Source: Chloroflexia bacterium (GTDB lineage: Bacteria > Chloroflexota > Chloroflexia > Thermomicrobiales > JALYUS01). From it: DNA of 13,893 nucleotides. A model generated the notes under the pieces. The model saw only the letters and a list, made by a program, of their open reading frames with translations. It ran no database searches and was not told where the DNA came from. The stretch's first letter is position 1. Every line of letters starts with the position of its first letter. Location of the stretch: NCBI GenBank assembly GCA_025928215.1, contig JAICJW010000067.1:1-13893 (forward strand). The letters run 5' to 3'. Positions 5,998 to 12,554 of the stretch are shown piece by piece. Position numbers and translations under genes: made by a program.

Positions 5998-6494
5998 CAG
6001 CGATTCCCCCCCTGGCGTTCGTGGCGGCTGAGCATGACGGCGCCGACGGTAGCGGCGAGCAAGAGCGCGGAGACGACTTCCAGCGGGAAGAGGTAGCCGG
6101 TGAAGAGGGTCGTTCCGACCGCCTCGACGCTCGCCGGAACCTTCGGTGCCGCGTTCGGTAACGTCGCTTGTACGACTGCCGCACCGATAATCAGCAGCGT
6201 AGCGATGCCGAGAACGATCGCCACGCCGCGCTCCCCAAGAAACGCGCCCCGGCTCTCCTCCACATCCGGCCCCAGCAGCGTGAGAATGAAGAGGAAAAGC
6301 ACCATGATGCCACCAGCGTAGAGGAGCAACTGCGCCACGGCGAGGAATTCCGCGCTCATCGAGAGGTACAGCAGCGCGAGGCACGCCGTATTGAGGACGA
6401 GTGTCAGCGCGATATGCACCGGGTTACGAAGCGTCACCACCCCGACCGCCGTGATCGCCGCCAGCGCGGCAACAAGCCAGAAAACGACCGTCAT
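5997..6494 (-). CDS. nuoJ: NADH-quinone oxidoreductase subunit J
   Basis: 165 residues. NuoJ is a membrane subunit of complex I contributing the distorted helix TM3, which moves during coupling. I chose ATG 6494, which has GAGGGAAGGG just upstream; a TTG at 6506 would add four residues. Five hydrophobic segments are visible (about 4-23, 26-46, 50-75, 87-109, 132-155). The conserved stretch AEFLAVAQLLLYAGGIMVL is the TM2-TM3 core of the family. Its stop overlaps the nuoK start, and it begins 24 bp after nuoI. Confidence 0.95.
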   Translation of the reverse strand: MTVVFWLVAALAAITAVGVVTLRNPVHIALTLVLNTACLALLYLSMSAEFLAVAQLLLYAGGIMVLFLFILTLLGPDVEESRGAFLGERGVAIVLGIATLLIIGAAVVQATLPNAAPKVPASVEAVGTTLFTGYLFPLEVVSALLLAATVGAVMLSRHERQGGNR

Positions 6495-6518
6495 CCCTTC
6501 CCTCAATTCCTCACTGGG

Positions 6519-7010
6519 CTACTCGCCCGCGTCAACCTGTTTGCGCGGGTCCGCTTCGTTCGGTTTCAGGAGCAGCATCTCCTTCGTGTAGATGAAGTCG
6601 CCCCGGTCGCTGTCCGCCAGTTCGTACCACGGGCCGAGGACGACCGCCTCGACCGGGCAGGCCTCCTCGCAGTAGCCGCAGAAGATGCAGCGGATCATAT
6701 TGATCTCGTACCGCTCGGCGTAGCGCTGGCCGTGCGAGACCGGATTGTCCGGGTCGTTCTCCGCCGCCTTGACGTAGATCGCTTGCGACGGGCAGGCAGC
6801 GGCGCAGAGTTCGCAGCCGATGCACCGCTCCGTCTCATCCTCGTTGCGTAAGAGCAGATGCCGCCCGTGGAAGCGGGCCGCGACCTCCTTGCGCTCTTCG
6901 GGGTACGAGATCGTCTCCGGCTTACGCACGAAGTTCCGTAGCGTTGTGCCCATTCCCTTCGCCAGCCCGGCGGCGTCTTGCATCAGGCTCTGTTTCTTCT
7001 CGCGTGCCAT
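6519..7010 (-). CDS. nuoI: NADH-quinone oxidoreductase subunit I
   Basis: 163 residues. NuoI is the peripheral-arm subunit that carries two 4Fe-4S clusters (N6a and N6b) and passes electrons to N2 near the quinone site. The clusters are visible as Cys63, 66, 69, 73 (CIGCELCAAACP) and Cys108, 111, 114, 118 (CIFCGYCEEACP), each with its final Cys serving the other cluster in the usual ferredoxin way. The N-terminal TLRNFVRKPETISYPEE segment is the amphipathic membrane-facing part. Length is normal. Start ATG 7010 follows a GGGGGATG stretch. It is separated from nuoH by a 55-bp gap holding a heptamer hairpin. Confidence 0.97.
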   Translation of the reverse strand: MAREKKQSLMQDAAGLAKGMGTTLRNFVRKPETISYPEERKEVAARFHGRHLLLRNEDETERCIGCELCAAACPSQAIYVKAAENDPDNPVSHGQRYAERYEINMIRCIFCGYCEEACPVEAVVLGPWYELADSDRGDFIYTKEMLLLKPNEADPRKQVDAGE

Positions 7011-7021
7011 TACATCCCCCG

Positions 7022-7066
7022 GTAGTCAGTAGTCAGAACAATTCGGATTTGCTGACTACTGACTAC
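7022..7066. repeat. Heptamer hairpin, AGTAGTC type, between nuoH and nuoI
   Basis: Perfect 15-nt inverted arms at 7022-7036 and 7052-7066 with a 15-nt loop. The arm is GTAGTCAGTAGTCAG, two tandem heptamers. On the transcribed strand the repeat begins within the nuoH TAG stop (7066-7068) and ends about 11 bp before the nuoI start. The same 15-mer recurs at 13733-13747 near nuoD. It probably forms an RNA hairpin inside the operon. Confidence 0.9.
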
Positions 7067-8052
7067 TACTTGAACACTCCCACAATCAGCGCCGTGACCA
7101 TCAGATTGACAATCGCGAGGGGCAGAAGGAAATCCCACCCGAGGCGCATCAGCCGATCATAGCGGATGCGCGGCAAGGTCGCGCGAAGCCAGATAAAGAG
7201 AAAGACGAAGAGCGCCATCTTGATCGCGAACCAGAGCGGCCCGGAGAGGAACGGCCCCTTCCAGCCACCGAGGAAGCAGACCGTTGCAATTGCGCTCACC
7301 GTCAGCATGTTGACATACTCCGCAAGGAAGTAGAGCGACCAGCGGAAGCCCGCGTACTCGGTCAGATACCCCGCGACCAGTTCCGTCTCCGCTTCCGGCA
7401 GATCGAAGGGCGCGCGGTTCACCTCCGCGACCGCGCTGATTAGGTAGATCAGGAAGGCGACAGGCAGGACGACGATGTACGGGATCGGTGATTGCCCATT
7501 CACGATGCCCGTCAGCCGGGTCGTCCCGGCAAGCAGCATGACACTCGCCAGCGCGAGGCCGAGCGGCAGTTCGTACGAGATGATCTGCGCCGTCGAGCGG
7601 AGGCTGCCCAGGAGCGAGTACTTGCTGCCCGATCCCCAGCCGCCGAGGACGATGCCATAGACGCCGAGCGAACTGAAGGCGAGTAGAATCAGCAGCCCGA
7701 CGCTCACATTCGCGAGCACGAGCGGCACATGATGACCGCCAACAACGAAGTACGTGCCTATCGGAATGAGCGCGAAGCCCGACACCGCGAGCACGAGCGA
7801 GATGATCGGTGCGAGGCGATAGACGATCCGGTCCGCGCCCAGCGGCGTGAACTCGCCCTTGAAGACGAGTTTTACCGCGTCCGCCAGCGGCTGCAAGAAA
7901 CCGAACGGGCCGACGCGGTTCGGGCCGAGGCGCACCTGAAAACGGGCGAGCAGCCGCCGCTCGATCAGCGTCATGTATGCCGCCGCCGTGACCGCGACGA
8001 GCATGACGATCACCGCGCCAACGAGCGCCTGGACGAACCCCGTCACATTCAA
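7066..8052 (-). CDS. nuoH: NADH-quinone oxidoreductase subunit H
   Basis: 328 residues. NuoH (ND1) is the membrane subunit that forms most of the quinone chamber with NuoB and NuoD. The likely start is TTG 8052, which overlaps the nuoG stop (TTGA) and has GGGAGG 7 bp upstream; GTG 8046 is the alternative, with less favourable spacing. About eight membrane helices are predicted. Family signatures: ERRLLARFQVRLGPNRVGPFG followed by QPLADAVKL (first cytoplasmic loop), EVNRAPFDLPEAETELVAGY with TEYAG (the acidic loop lining the quinone site), and a C-terminal RATLPRIRYDRLM with WDFLLP. The family call is certain; only the start is open. Confidence 0.96.
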   Translation of the reverse strand: MNVTGFVQALVGAVIVMLVAVTAAAYMTLIERRLLARFQVRLGPNRVGPFGFLQPLADAVKLVFKGEFTPLGADRIVYRLAPIISLVLAVSGFALIPIGTYFVVGGHHVPLVLANVSVGLLILLAFSSLGVYGIVLGGWGSGSKYSLLGSLRSTAQIISYELPLGLALASVMLLAGTTRLTGIVNGQSPIPYIVVLPVAFLIYLISAVAEVNRAPFDLPEAETELVAGYLTEYAGFRWSLYFLAEYVNMLTVSAIATVCFLGGWKGPFLSGPLWFAIKMALFVFLFIWLRATLPRIRYDRLMRLGWDFLLPLAIVNLMVTALIVGVFK

Positions 8053-10028
8053 TCCGCGACCTCCCGTTCGATCGTCTGCATCAGCGGCGGCGTCACGCCG
8101 TCCAGTTCGACATCGGTGACATCGGCATATGCCGGGATATTTTGCTGGATCGCCTCCCAGACTTGCTCCGGCGACGTGACGGGGATCGGCTGGCCGAGCG
8201 CGCCCGCCAACTCCTTCACGGCGTACCACGCCGGTTCGACACTACCGGGGAGCGCGGGGCCGCGCCGGAGCCGCTGCACACGCCCGGCGAAATTCGTCAG
8301 CGTGCCCGCTTCTTCCGTCGCCACCGCGATGGGGAAGAGAACATCCGCCTGCTGTGCCGCCGCCGTGGGATGACTCGCAAAGACGATCAGTGTCTCGGCC
8401 TGATCCACCGGTGGGTCGCCGCCGAGGACGATCAGGCCGCGCACCCCGGAAGAGCCGTCGAGCATCGCCGTCGCGTCCGCGCCACCGGTGGGGAGGATGC
8501 TGAGGTCAATCGCGCCACGCCCGTTCGCCGTGCTGACGACGGGGCCGCCCGCCGCCGGCATCAGCGCCGCGACCGCATCGGCGACCAATGAATCGGCGAG
8601 CAGCGCCGGATCCACGAGCAGCATCCGCTTCTCCGCTGCCTGCCATTGCTCAGCAACCGGCGCGAGATCGGCCGGCATGACCGTTGCGATCTCCGGCATC
8701 TTCTTTCCCTGCACCGCCGCCGCGAGCGCGCGGAGGATCGCCGCCTCGCCCCGGACAGCGGGCTGAATCCAGGTCGTCGCCTCCTGTGTCAGCCCGGTTG
8801 GGCTGGCGTGGACGAGCACGAGATTCGCGCCACGCTCCACCGCCTTGCGGAGCCGCAGATGGAGCACCGGCACCTCCGCGACCGCATCCACCCCGACAAC
8901 GAGGATTATCTCGACGGTATCCAGGTCGGCGATAGTGCCCCGGAAGCCGAGATCGTCCCGCGCGGGGATGGGCGGGCGTGGGTAGTGATCCACATTGCCG
9001 GTATCAATCACCCCACGCATCAGGCGGCGAAAGAGGAAGAGCGCTTCGTTCGGCACCGTCGGGCTGGCGATGCCGCCGATGGCGTCCGCACCGTGCGTCG
9101 CGCGGATCGCCGTCAGGCGGGTCGCTGCCTCGGTCAGCGCCTCCGCCCATGTCACGGGGACGAGCGCGCCGCCGCGCCGCACCATCGGCGTTGTGACGCG
9201 GTTCTCGCGCGTCGCGCCGACCTGCCCGAAGCGGCCATAGTCGCAGAGCCAGCCGTTGTCCACATCGGGATTGTCGCGGCTACTGACGCGCAGCAGTTCG
9301 CCATCGCGCACGGAGAGCGTGACATTGCAGCCCATCGCGCAGCCGCCGCAGACGCTCGCCGTCAGATCAAGGTCCCACGGGCGCGCCTGGAAACGGTACT
9401 GGCGGCTGGTCAGCGCGCCGACGGGGCAGAGTTCAATCGTGTTGCCGGAGAAGATTGAGTCGAACTCCCGTCCTTGCGCGACGCCGATCTCGCTGTGATC
9501 CGCCCGCTCCAGGACGACGAGGCTCGAATCGCCGACGATCTCCTCCTGGAAGCGCGTGCATCTGAGGCACATGATGCACCGCTCGCGGTCGAGGACGATC
9601 CGCTCCGAGAGGGGATACCGCTTGGCGAGATGCCGCTTCTCCTCGCGGAACCGGCTCGTGCCGAGGCCCCAGGCGAAGGTGATATTTTGCAGCGGGCACT
9701 CGCCGCCTTTGTCGCAGATCGGGCAATCGAGCGGGTGATTCGCCAGCATAAATTCGAGTACGGACTCCCGCCCCGCCCGCGCCAGTTCATTCTGTGTATG
9801 AATGACCATCCCCGGCGCGACGGGCGTCGTGCAGGCAGCTTGCAAGCGCGGCGTCGGCTCGATCTGCACGAGGCAGATGCGGCACGCACCGACCGGCGTC
9901 AGTTTGGGGTGATAGCAGAAGACGGGGATCTCCACCCCGGCCCGCTTCGCCGCCTCGACAATCAGCGTCCCCTTCGGCACCGCCACCGCAACCCCGTCTA
10001 TCGTCAACTCAACCAACTCTTCAGCCAT
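8049..10028 (-). CDS. nuoG: NADH-quinone oxidoreductase subunit G
   Basis: 659 residues. NuoG is the largest peripheral-arm subunit and carries electrons from NuoF to NuoI through N1b, N4 and N5. Start ATG 10028 follows GAGGA. Clusters: 2Fe-2S N1b with Cys38, 49, 52, 66; N5 with His98, Cys102, 105, 111 (HPLDCPICDKGGECPLQN); N4 with Cys151, 154, 157, 201; and an additional 4Fe-4S (N7-type) motif Cys227, 230, 234, 262, known from Thermus, E. coli and some others and off the main electron path. The rest is a degenerate molybdopterin-oxidoreductase domain with no cofactor expected. At 659 residues it is shorter than the roughly 780-910 of Thermus or E. coli, mostly in the C-terminal part. It is separated from nuoF by the GxxExxY cassette. 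Confidence 0.96.
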   Translation of the reverse strand: MAEELVELTIDGVAVAVPKGTLIVEAAKRAGVEIPVFCYHPKLTPVGACRICLVQIEPTPRLQAACTTPVAPGMVIHTQNELARAGRESVLEFMLANHPLDCPICDKGGECPLQNITFAWGLGTSRFREEKRHLAKRYPLSERIVLDRERCIMCLRCTRFQEEIVGDSSLVVLERADHSEIGVAQGREFDSIFSGNTIELCPVGALTSRQYRFQARPWDLDLTASVCGGCAMGCNVTLSVRDGELLRVSSRDNPDVDNGWLCDYGRFGQVGATRENRVTTPMVRRGGALVPVTWAEALTEAATRLTAIRATHGADAIGGIASPTVPNEALFLFRRLMRGVIDTGNVDHYPRPPIPARDDLGFRGTIADLDTVEIILVVGVDAVAEVPVLHLRLRKAVERGANLVLVHASPTGLTQEATTWIQPAVRGEAAILRALAAAVQGKKMPEIATVMPADLAPVAEQWQAAEKRMLLVDPALLADSLVADAVAALMPAAGGPVVSTANGRGAIDLSILPTGGADATAMLDGSSGVRGLIVLGGDPPVDQAETLIVFASHPTAAAQQADVLFPIAVATEEAGTLTNFAGRVQRLRRGPALPGSVEPAWYAVKELAGALGQPIPVTSPEQVWEAIQQNIPAYADVTDVELDGVTPPLMQTIEREVAD

Positions 10029-10052
10029 TCAATTCCTCGCTCGTCGAAAAAA

Positions 10053-10088
10053 GCGCAAAGAGCACAAAGAACGCAGAGAGCGCAAAGA
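10053..10088. repeat. Tandem nonamers, RCGCAAAGA type (left flank of cassette)
   Basis: Four tandem degenerate nonamers (GCGCAAAGA at both ends) lie between nuoG and the GxxExxY gene. Bases 10054-10080 form an inverted repeat with 10503-10529 on the other side of that gene, matching at 23 of 27 positions. The surrounding gap 10029-10091 contains nothing else notable. Confidence 0.85.
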
Positions 10089-10091
10089 GGA

Positions 10092-10493
10092 TCAAAGTGG
10101 GGAAAGAGCAATGCGCTCTTTCCCCCCGTCTTTCAATATTCGCACGTTGAAGTTGAACAACATACCAAGCTGATAGCCAGTCGCTCGAAGATACGAGCGC
10201 ACTTGAGCAATATGGACAGATGCGAGCGTCCCGACGGCCTTTAGCTCCACAATGACTGAATCACCGATACGGAGATCGATCCGCCCGGACCCGATAATAT
10301 TGCCTTTGTAGCGCACCTGCACATCCCCTTGCCGCTTGAATGGTATCTGGCGAAGTTGCAATTCCATGCAGACCGCCTCTTCATAGATCGCTTCAGGAAA
10401 GCCCGGCCCAAGCGTTCGATGCACCTCGGTAGCCGCGCCGATGATGGCGTGAGACCAGGCATCCTCCTTCTCTTTTCTTGCAACCGTATTCAT
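10092..10493 (-). CDS. GxxExxY protein, PD-(D/E)xK nuclease-like, inserted in the nuo operon
   Basis: 133 residues. GxxExxY proteins (PF13366, PDDEXK_3) are a widespread small family of unknown physiological role with a nuclease-like fold. The name-giving motif is present as Gly31-F-P-Glu34-A-I-Tyr37. The nuclease core is complete: Asp73 (RIDLRIG), then Glu83 and Lys85 in VELKAV, followed by AQVRSYLRATG with Gln97 and Tyr101, and the closing GMLFNFNV. Length is full for the family, so it looks intact. Start ATG 10491-10493 has only a weak AAGGG site. It is not a complex I subunit. Inverted nonamer repeats flank it on both sides, suggesting a cassette that entered between nuoF and nuoG. It points the same way as the nuo genes and could be co-transcribed. 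Confidence 0.93.
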   Translation of the reverse strand: MNTVARKEKEDAWSHAIIGAATEVHRTLGPGFPEAIYEEAVCMELQLRQIPFKRQGDVQVRYKGNIIGSGRIDLRIGDSVIVELKAVGTLASVHIAQVRSYLRATGYQLGMLFNFNVRILKDGGKERIALSPL

Positions 10494-10502
10494 CCCTTGT
10501 CT

Positions 10503-10530
10503 CTCTTTGCGTTCTTCGTGTCCTTTGCGT
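10503..10530. repeat. Tandem nonamers, RCGCAAAGA type (right flank of cassette)
   Basis: Three degenerate nonamers (ACGCAAAGA-like on the minus strand, 10504-10530) lie between the nuoF stop and the GxxExxY start. The last base belongs to the nuoF TAA codon (10530-10532). The stretch is inverted relative to 10053-10088, giving the cassette inverted ends. No clear target-site duplication is visible. Confidence 0.85.
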
Positions 10531-11858
10531 TAAAACGGAATGCAGCCGGGTGGGCAGTGGCCGGTGGCGTTGTGGGCGTCGAAGTCGGCGCGGAAGTGCT
10601 TCATCGCGGACATCACCGGCGCCGCCGCCGAATCGCCGAGGAGACAGAGAGAGCGGCCGGGGATGTGGCTGGCGAGATCGTTGACAAGGAACAGGTCCGC
10701 CTCCGTGCCGCCGTCGCCGGTGACGCGTTCGAGGATTTTCAGCATCCAGCTCGTGCCTTCGCGGCAGGGCGTGCATTTGCCGCACGATTCATGCTGATAA
10801 AACTCGATGAACCGCGTCACGGCGCAGGCCATACAGACCGTCTCGTCCAGCACCATCACCGCGCCGGAGCCGAGCATCGAACCCGCCGCGCGGCAGGCAT
10901 CGAAGTCCATCACGAGATCCATCACGTCCTTGCCGTCCGGCAGCGTGGCGGGCAGGATCGCCGCCGAACTGCCGCCGGGAATGACCGCCTTCAGTTTCCG
11001 CCCCTCACGCATGCCGCCACCATGCGCGACCAGTTCGCGCAGCGTGATGCCGAGCGGCAGTTCGTAGTTGCCGGGCCGGTTGACGGAGCCGGAGAGCGAG
11101 TAGATTTTCGGCCCGCAGTTCGGCGCAACGCCGATTGCGGCGTACCACTCCGGCCCGTTCTTGAGGATGAAGGGCACATTCGCCAGCGTCTCGGCATTAT
11201 TGATGACCGTAGGCCGACCGTAGAGGCCGACGACCGCCGGAAAGGGAGGGCGGGAGCGCGGCATCGGGCGCTTCCCTTCGAGGGATTCGAGCAGCGCCGT
11301 CTCCTCGCCGCAGATGTACGCGCCCGCCCCCCGGAAGACGGTAATCGTCAGATCAATCCCCTTGCCGAAGATGTCCGTGCCGAGGAAGCCGGCCTTCTCC
11401 GCGTCCGCGATTGCCTGATTGAGCCGTGCGGCGGGCAGGCCGAACTCGCCCCGGCAGTAGATAAAGGAGTGCGTCGCGCCAATCGCGTAGGAGGCGATCA
11501 TCACGCCCTCGACGACGATGTGCGGGTCCCATTCCATGATCGCGCGATTATTGAAGGTACCCGGCTCGCTCTCATCCGCGTTGCAGCAGACGTATTTCGG
11601 GCCGGGGATATTCGGGACGAACCCCCACTTCGTGCCGGTGGAGAAACCCGCCCCGCCCCGCCCGCGCAGGCCGGAGCGCTTCACCCAATCCGTTACCTCG
11701 GCGGGCGATAGTTCGGTGACGGCACGCCGCCAGCCCGTGTATCCTCCCCGGCTGAGATAATCTTCCAATTCCCACGCGCCCGCGCGCCCGACCGATGCCG
11801 TCAGAAACGGCTCGAAGGGTGCGACGGTCGCCGCTCTTTCTTCGATAACGGAGGCCAT
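10530..11858 (-). CDS. nuoF: NADH-quinone oxidoreductase subunit F
   Basis: 442 residues. NuoF binds NADH and FMN and holds cluster N3; it is the electron entry point of complex I. Start ATG 11858 has AGGAAGA upstream; a GTG six codons earlier lies in repeat sequence and is less likely. FMN/NADH loops: GRGGAGFSTGTKW (66-78), NADESEPGTF (93-102), and GAGAYICGEETALLESLEG. The N3 cluster is visible as Cys359, 362, 365 (CGKCTPCREG) and Cys405 (SLCLLG). Length and motifs are normal. It is followed by the GxxExxY cassette rather than nuoG directly. Confidence 0.97.
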   Translation of the reverse strand: MASVIEERAATVAPFEPFLTASVGRAGAWELEDYLSRGGYTGWRRAVTELSPAEVTDWVKRSGLRGRGGAGFSTGTKWGFVPNIPGPKYVCCNADESEPGTFNNRAIMEWDPHIVVEGVMIASYAIGATHSFIYCRGEFGLPAARLNQAIADAEKAGFLGTDIFGKGIDLTITVFRGAGAYICGEETALLESLEGKRPMPRSRPPFPAVVGLYGRPTVINNAETLANVPFILKNGPEWYAAIGVAPNCGPKIYSLSGSVNRPGNYELPLGITLRELVAHGGGMREGRKLKAVIPGGSSAAILPATLPDGKDVMDLVMDFDACRAAGSMLGSGAVMVLDETVCMACAVTRFIEFYQHESCGKCTPCREGTSWMLKILERVTGDGGTEADLFLVNDLASHIPGRSLCLLGDSAAAPVMSAMKHFRADFDAHNATGHCPPGCIPF

Positions 11859-11865
11859 TGATCTT

Positions 11866-11900
11866 CCTACCCCCACCCCCCTCCCGAGACGGGAAGGGGT
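11866..11900. repeat. C-rich palindromic element, copy 1
   Basis: A C-run followed by CTCCCGAGACGGGAAGGGG forms a hairpin with an AGA loop. It sits 8 bp upstream of the nuoF start. It is an inverted relative of copy 2 at 11977-12013; together they bracket about 76 bp. Confidence 0.75.
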
Positions 11901-11976
11901 GACTCATTGATAAGCCTATGCGATCGTATCTATCGCCCAATCATTGCCAGAGGACGCATGCGATGCGCCCCTACCG
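11901..11976. other. Non-coding spacer between two C-rich elements
   Basis: Part of the 150-bp gap between nuoE and nuoF. I see no reading frame, promoter or terminator. It contains GCATGCGATGCGCCCCTAC at about 11956-11974, a GC-rich partly self-complementary segment that may belong to the adjoining repeat element. Confidence 0.5.
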
Positions 11977-12013
11977 CTCCCCTTCCTGCGTCGGGAAGGG
12001 GCTGGGGGTTAGG
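11977..12013. repeat. C-rich palindromic element, copy 2
   Basis: Stem CCCCTTCC and GGAAGGGG around a short loop, with a C-run tail. On the minus strand it begins CCTAACCCCCAGCCCC, and the nuoE TAA stop (12009-12011) is part of it. It is inverted relative to copy 1 and in the same orientation as copy 3. Confidence 0.8.
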
Positions 12014-12554
12014 TCGTCTTCCGCAATTCCTTCACCAGTTCCGTCACTTTCTCCTCGGTCATCTGCTCGTGGTACGTCGTATTGACACGGAGGGCGGGCG
12101 CGCCACCGCAGGCGGCGAGGCATTCAATCGTGCGGAGGAGCGTGACGCTGCCATCCGGCGTCGTTTCGCCCACCGTGATGCCGAGTTCCTGCTCCAACCG
12201 CGCGAGGATGCGCCGGCTTCCCCAGAGCGCGCAGGAGAGGTTGTCGCAGACCTCGACGATTGCCGTGCCCACCGGCTGCGTGAAGAACATCGTGTAAAAG
12301 GTGGCGAGGCTGTGGACATGATGCGGGGAGACGCCGAGCAGCGCGGCGACTTCCGCCGACGCCTCCGCCGGGACGTAGCCGATCTCCTCCTGCGCCAGCC
12401 TTAAGGCGTCGAGAATTGCCGATTGCACCTTCGGATACTTCGCCTTCAGCGCGATGATCGCGTCCCGCGTCGCATCGCTCAATATGGCGGGCGTTCCTGG
12501 CGGCTCTCCCCCTTCCTGCGGAGGGAAGGGGGCCGGGGGATGAGAAGAAATCAT
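12009..12554 (-). CDS. nuoE: NADH-quinone oxidoreductase subunit E
   Basis: 181 residues. NuoE carries the 2Fe-2S cluster N1a next to NuoF. Start ATG 12554 overlaps the nuoD stop by 4 bp (ATGA), a strong sign of coupling. Residues about 5-18 (HPPAPFPPQEGGEP) are encoded by a copy of the C-rich intergenic element and are not conserved family sequence; a TTG at 12482 could give a shorter protein but lacks a good ribosome site. The family begins near residue 30 (AIIALKAKYPKVQSAI), then HHVHSLATFYTMF. N1a ligands: Cys103 and Cys108 (CDNLSC), Cys145 and Cys149 (CLAAC), in a thioredoxin-like fold. Confidence 0.96.
   Translation of the reverse strand: MISSHPPAPFPPQEGGEPPGTPAILSDATRDAIIALKAKYPKVQSAILDALRLAQEEIGYVPAEASAEVAALLGVSPHHVHSLATFYTMFFTQPVGTAIVEVCDNLSCALWGSRRILARLEQELGITVGETTPDGSVTLLRTIECLAACGGAPALRVNTTYHEQMTEEKVTELVKELRKTT
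12504..12543. repeat. C-rich palindromic element, copy 3, inside nuoE coding
   Basis: CCCCCTTCC and GGAAGGGGG form a 9-bp stem with a 7-nt loop, with a C-run tail on the minus strand. It lies entirely within the 5' end of nuoE and encodes a Pro/Gly-rich N-terminal extension. It aligns with copy 2 in the same orientation. Confidence 0.8.

Noticed and set aside
10329..11711. 460-codon plus-strand frame opposite nuoF
   Set aside because: Arg/Ala-rich antisense shadow of nuoF with no recognisable domain; nuoF on the other strand is fully conserved. The same applies to the 326-codon frame at 12749-13729 opposite nuoD and the 238-codon minus frame at 2257-2973.
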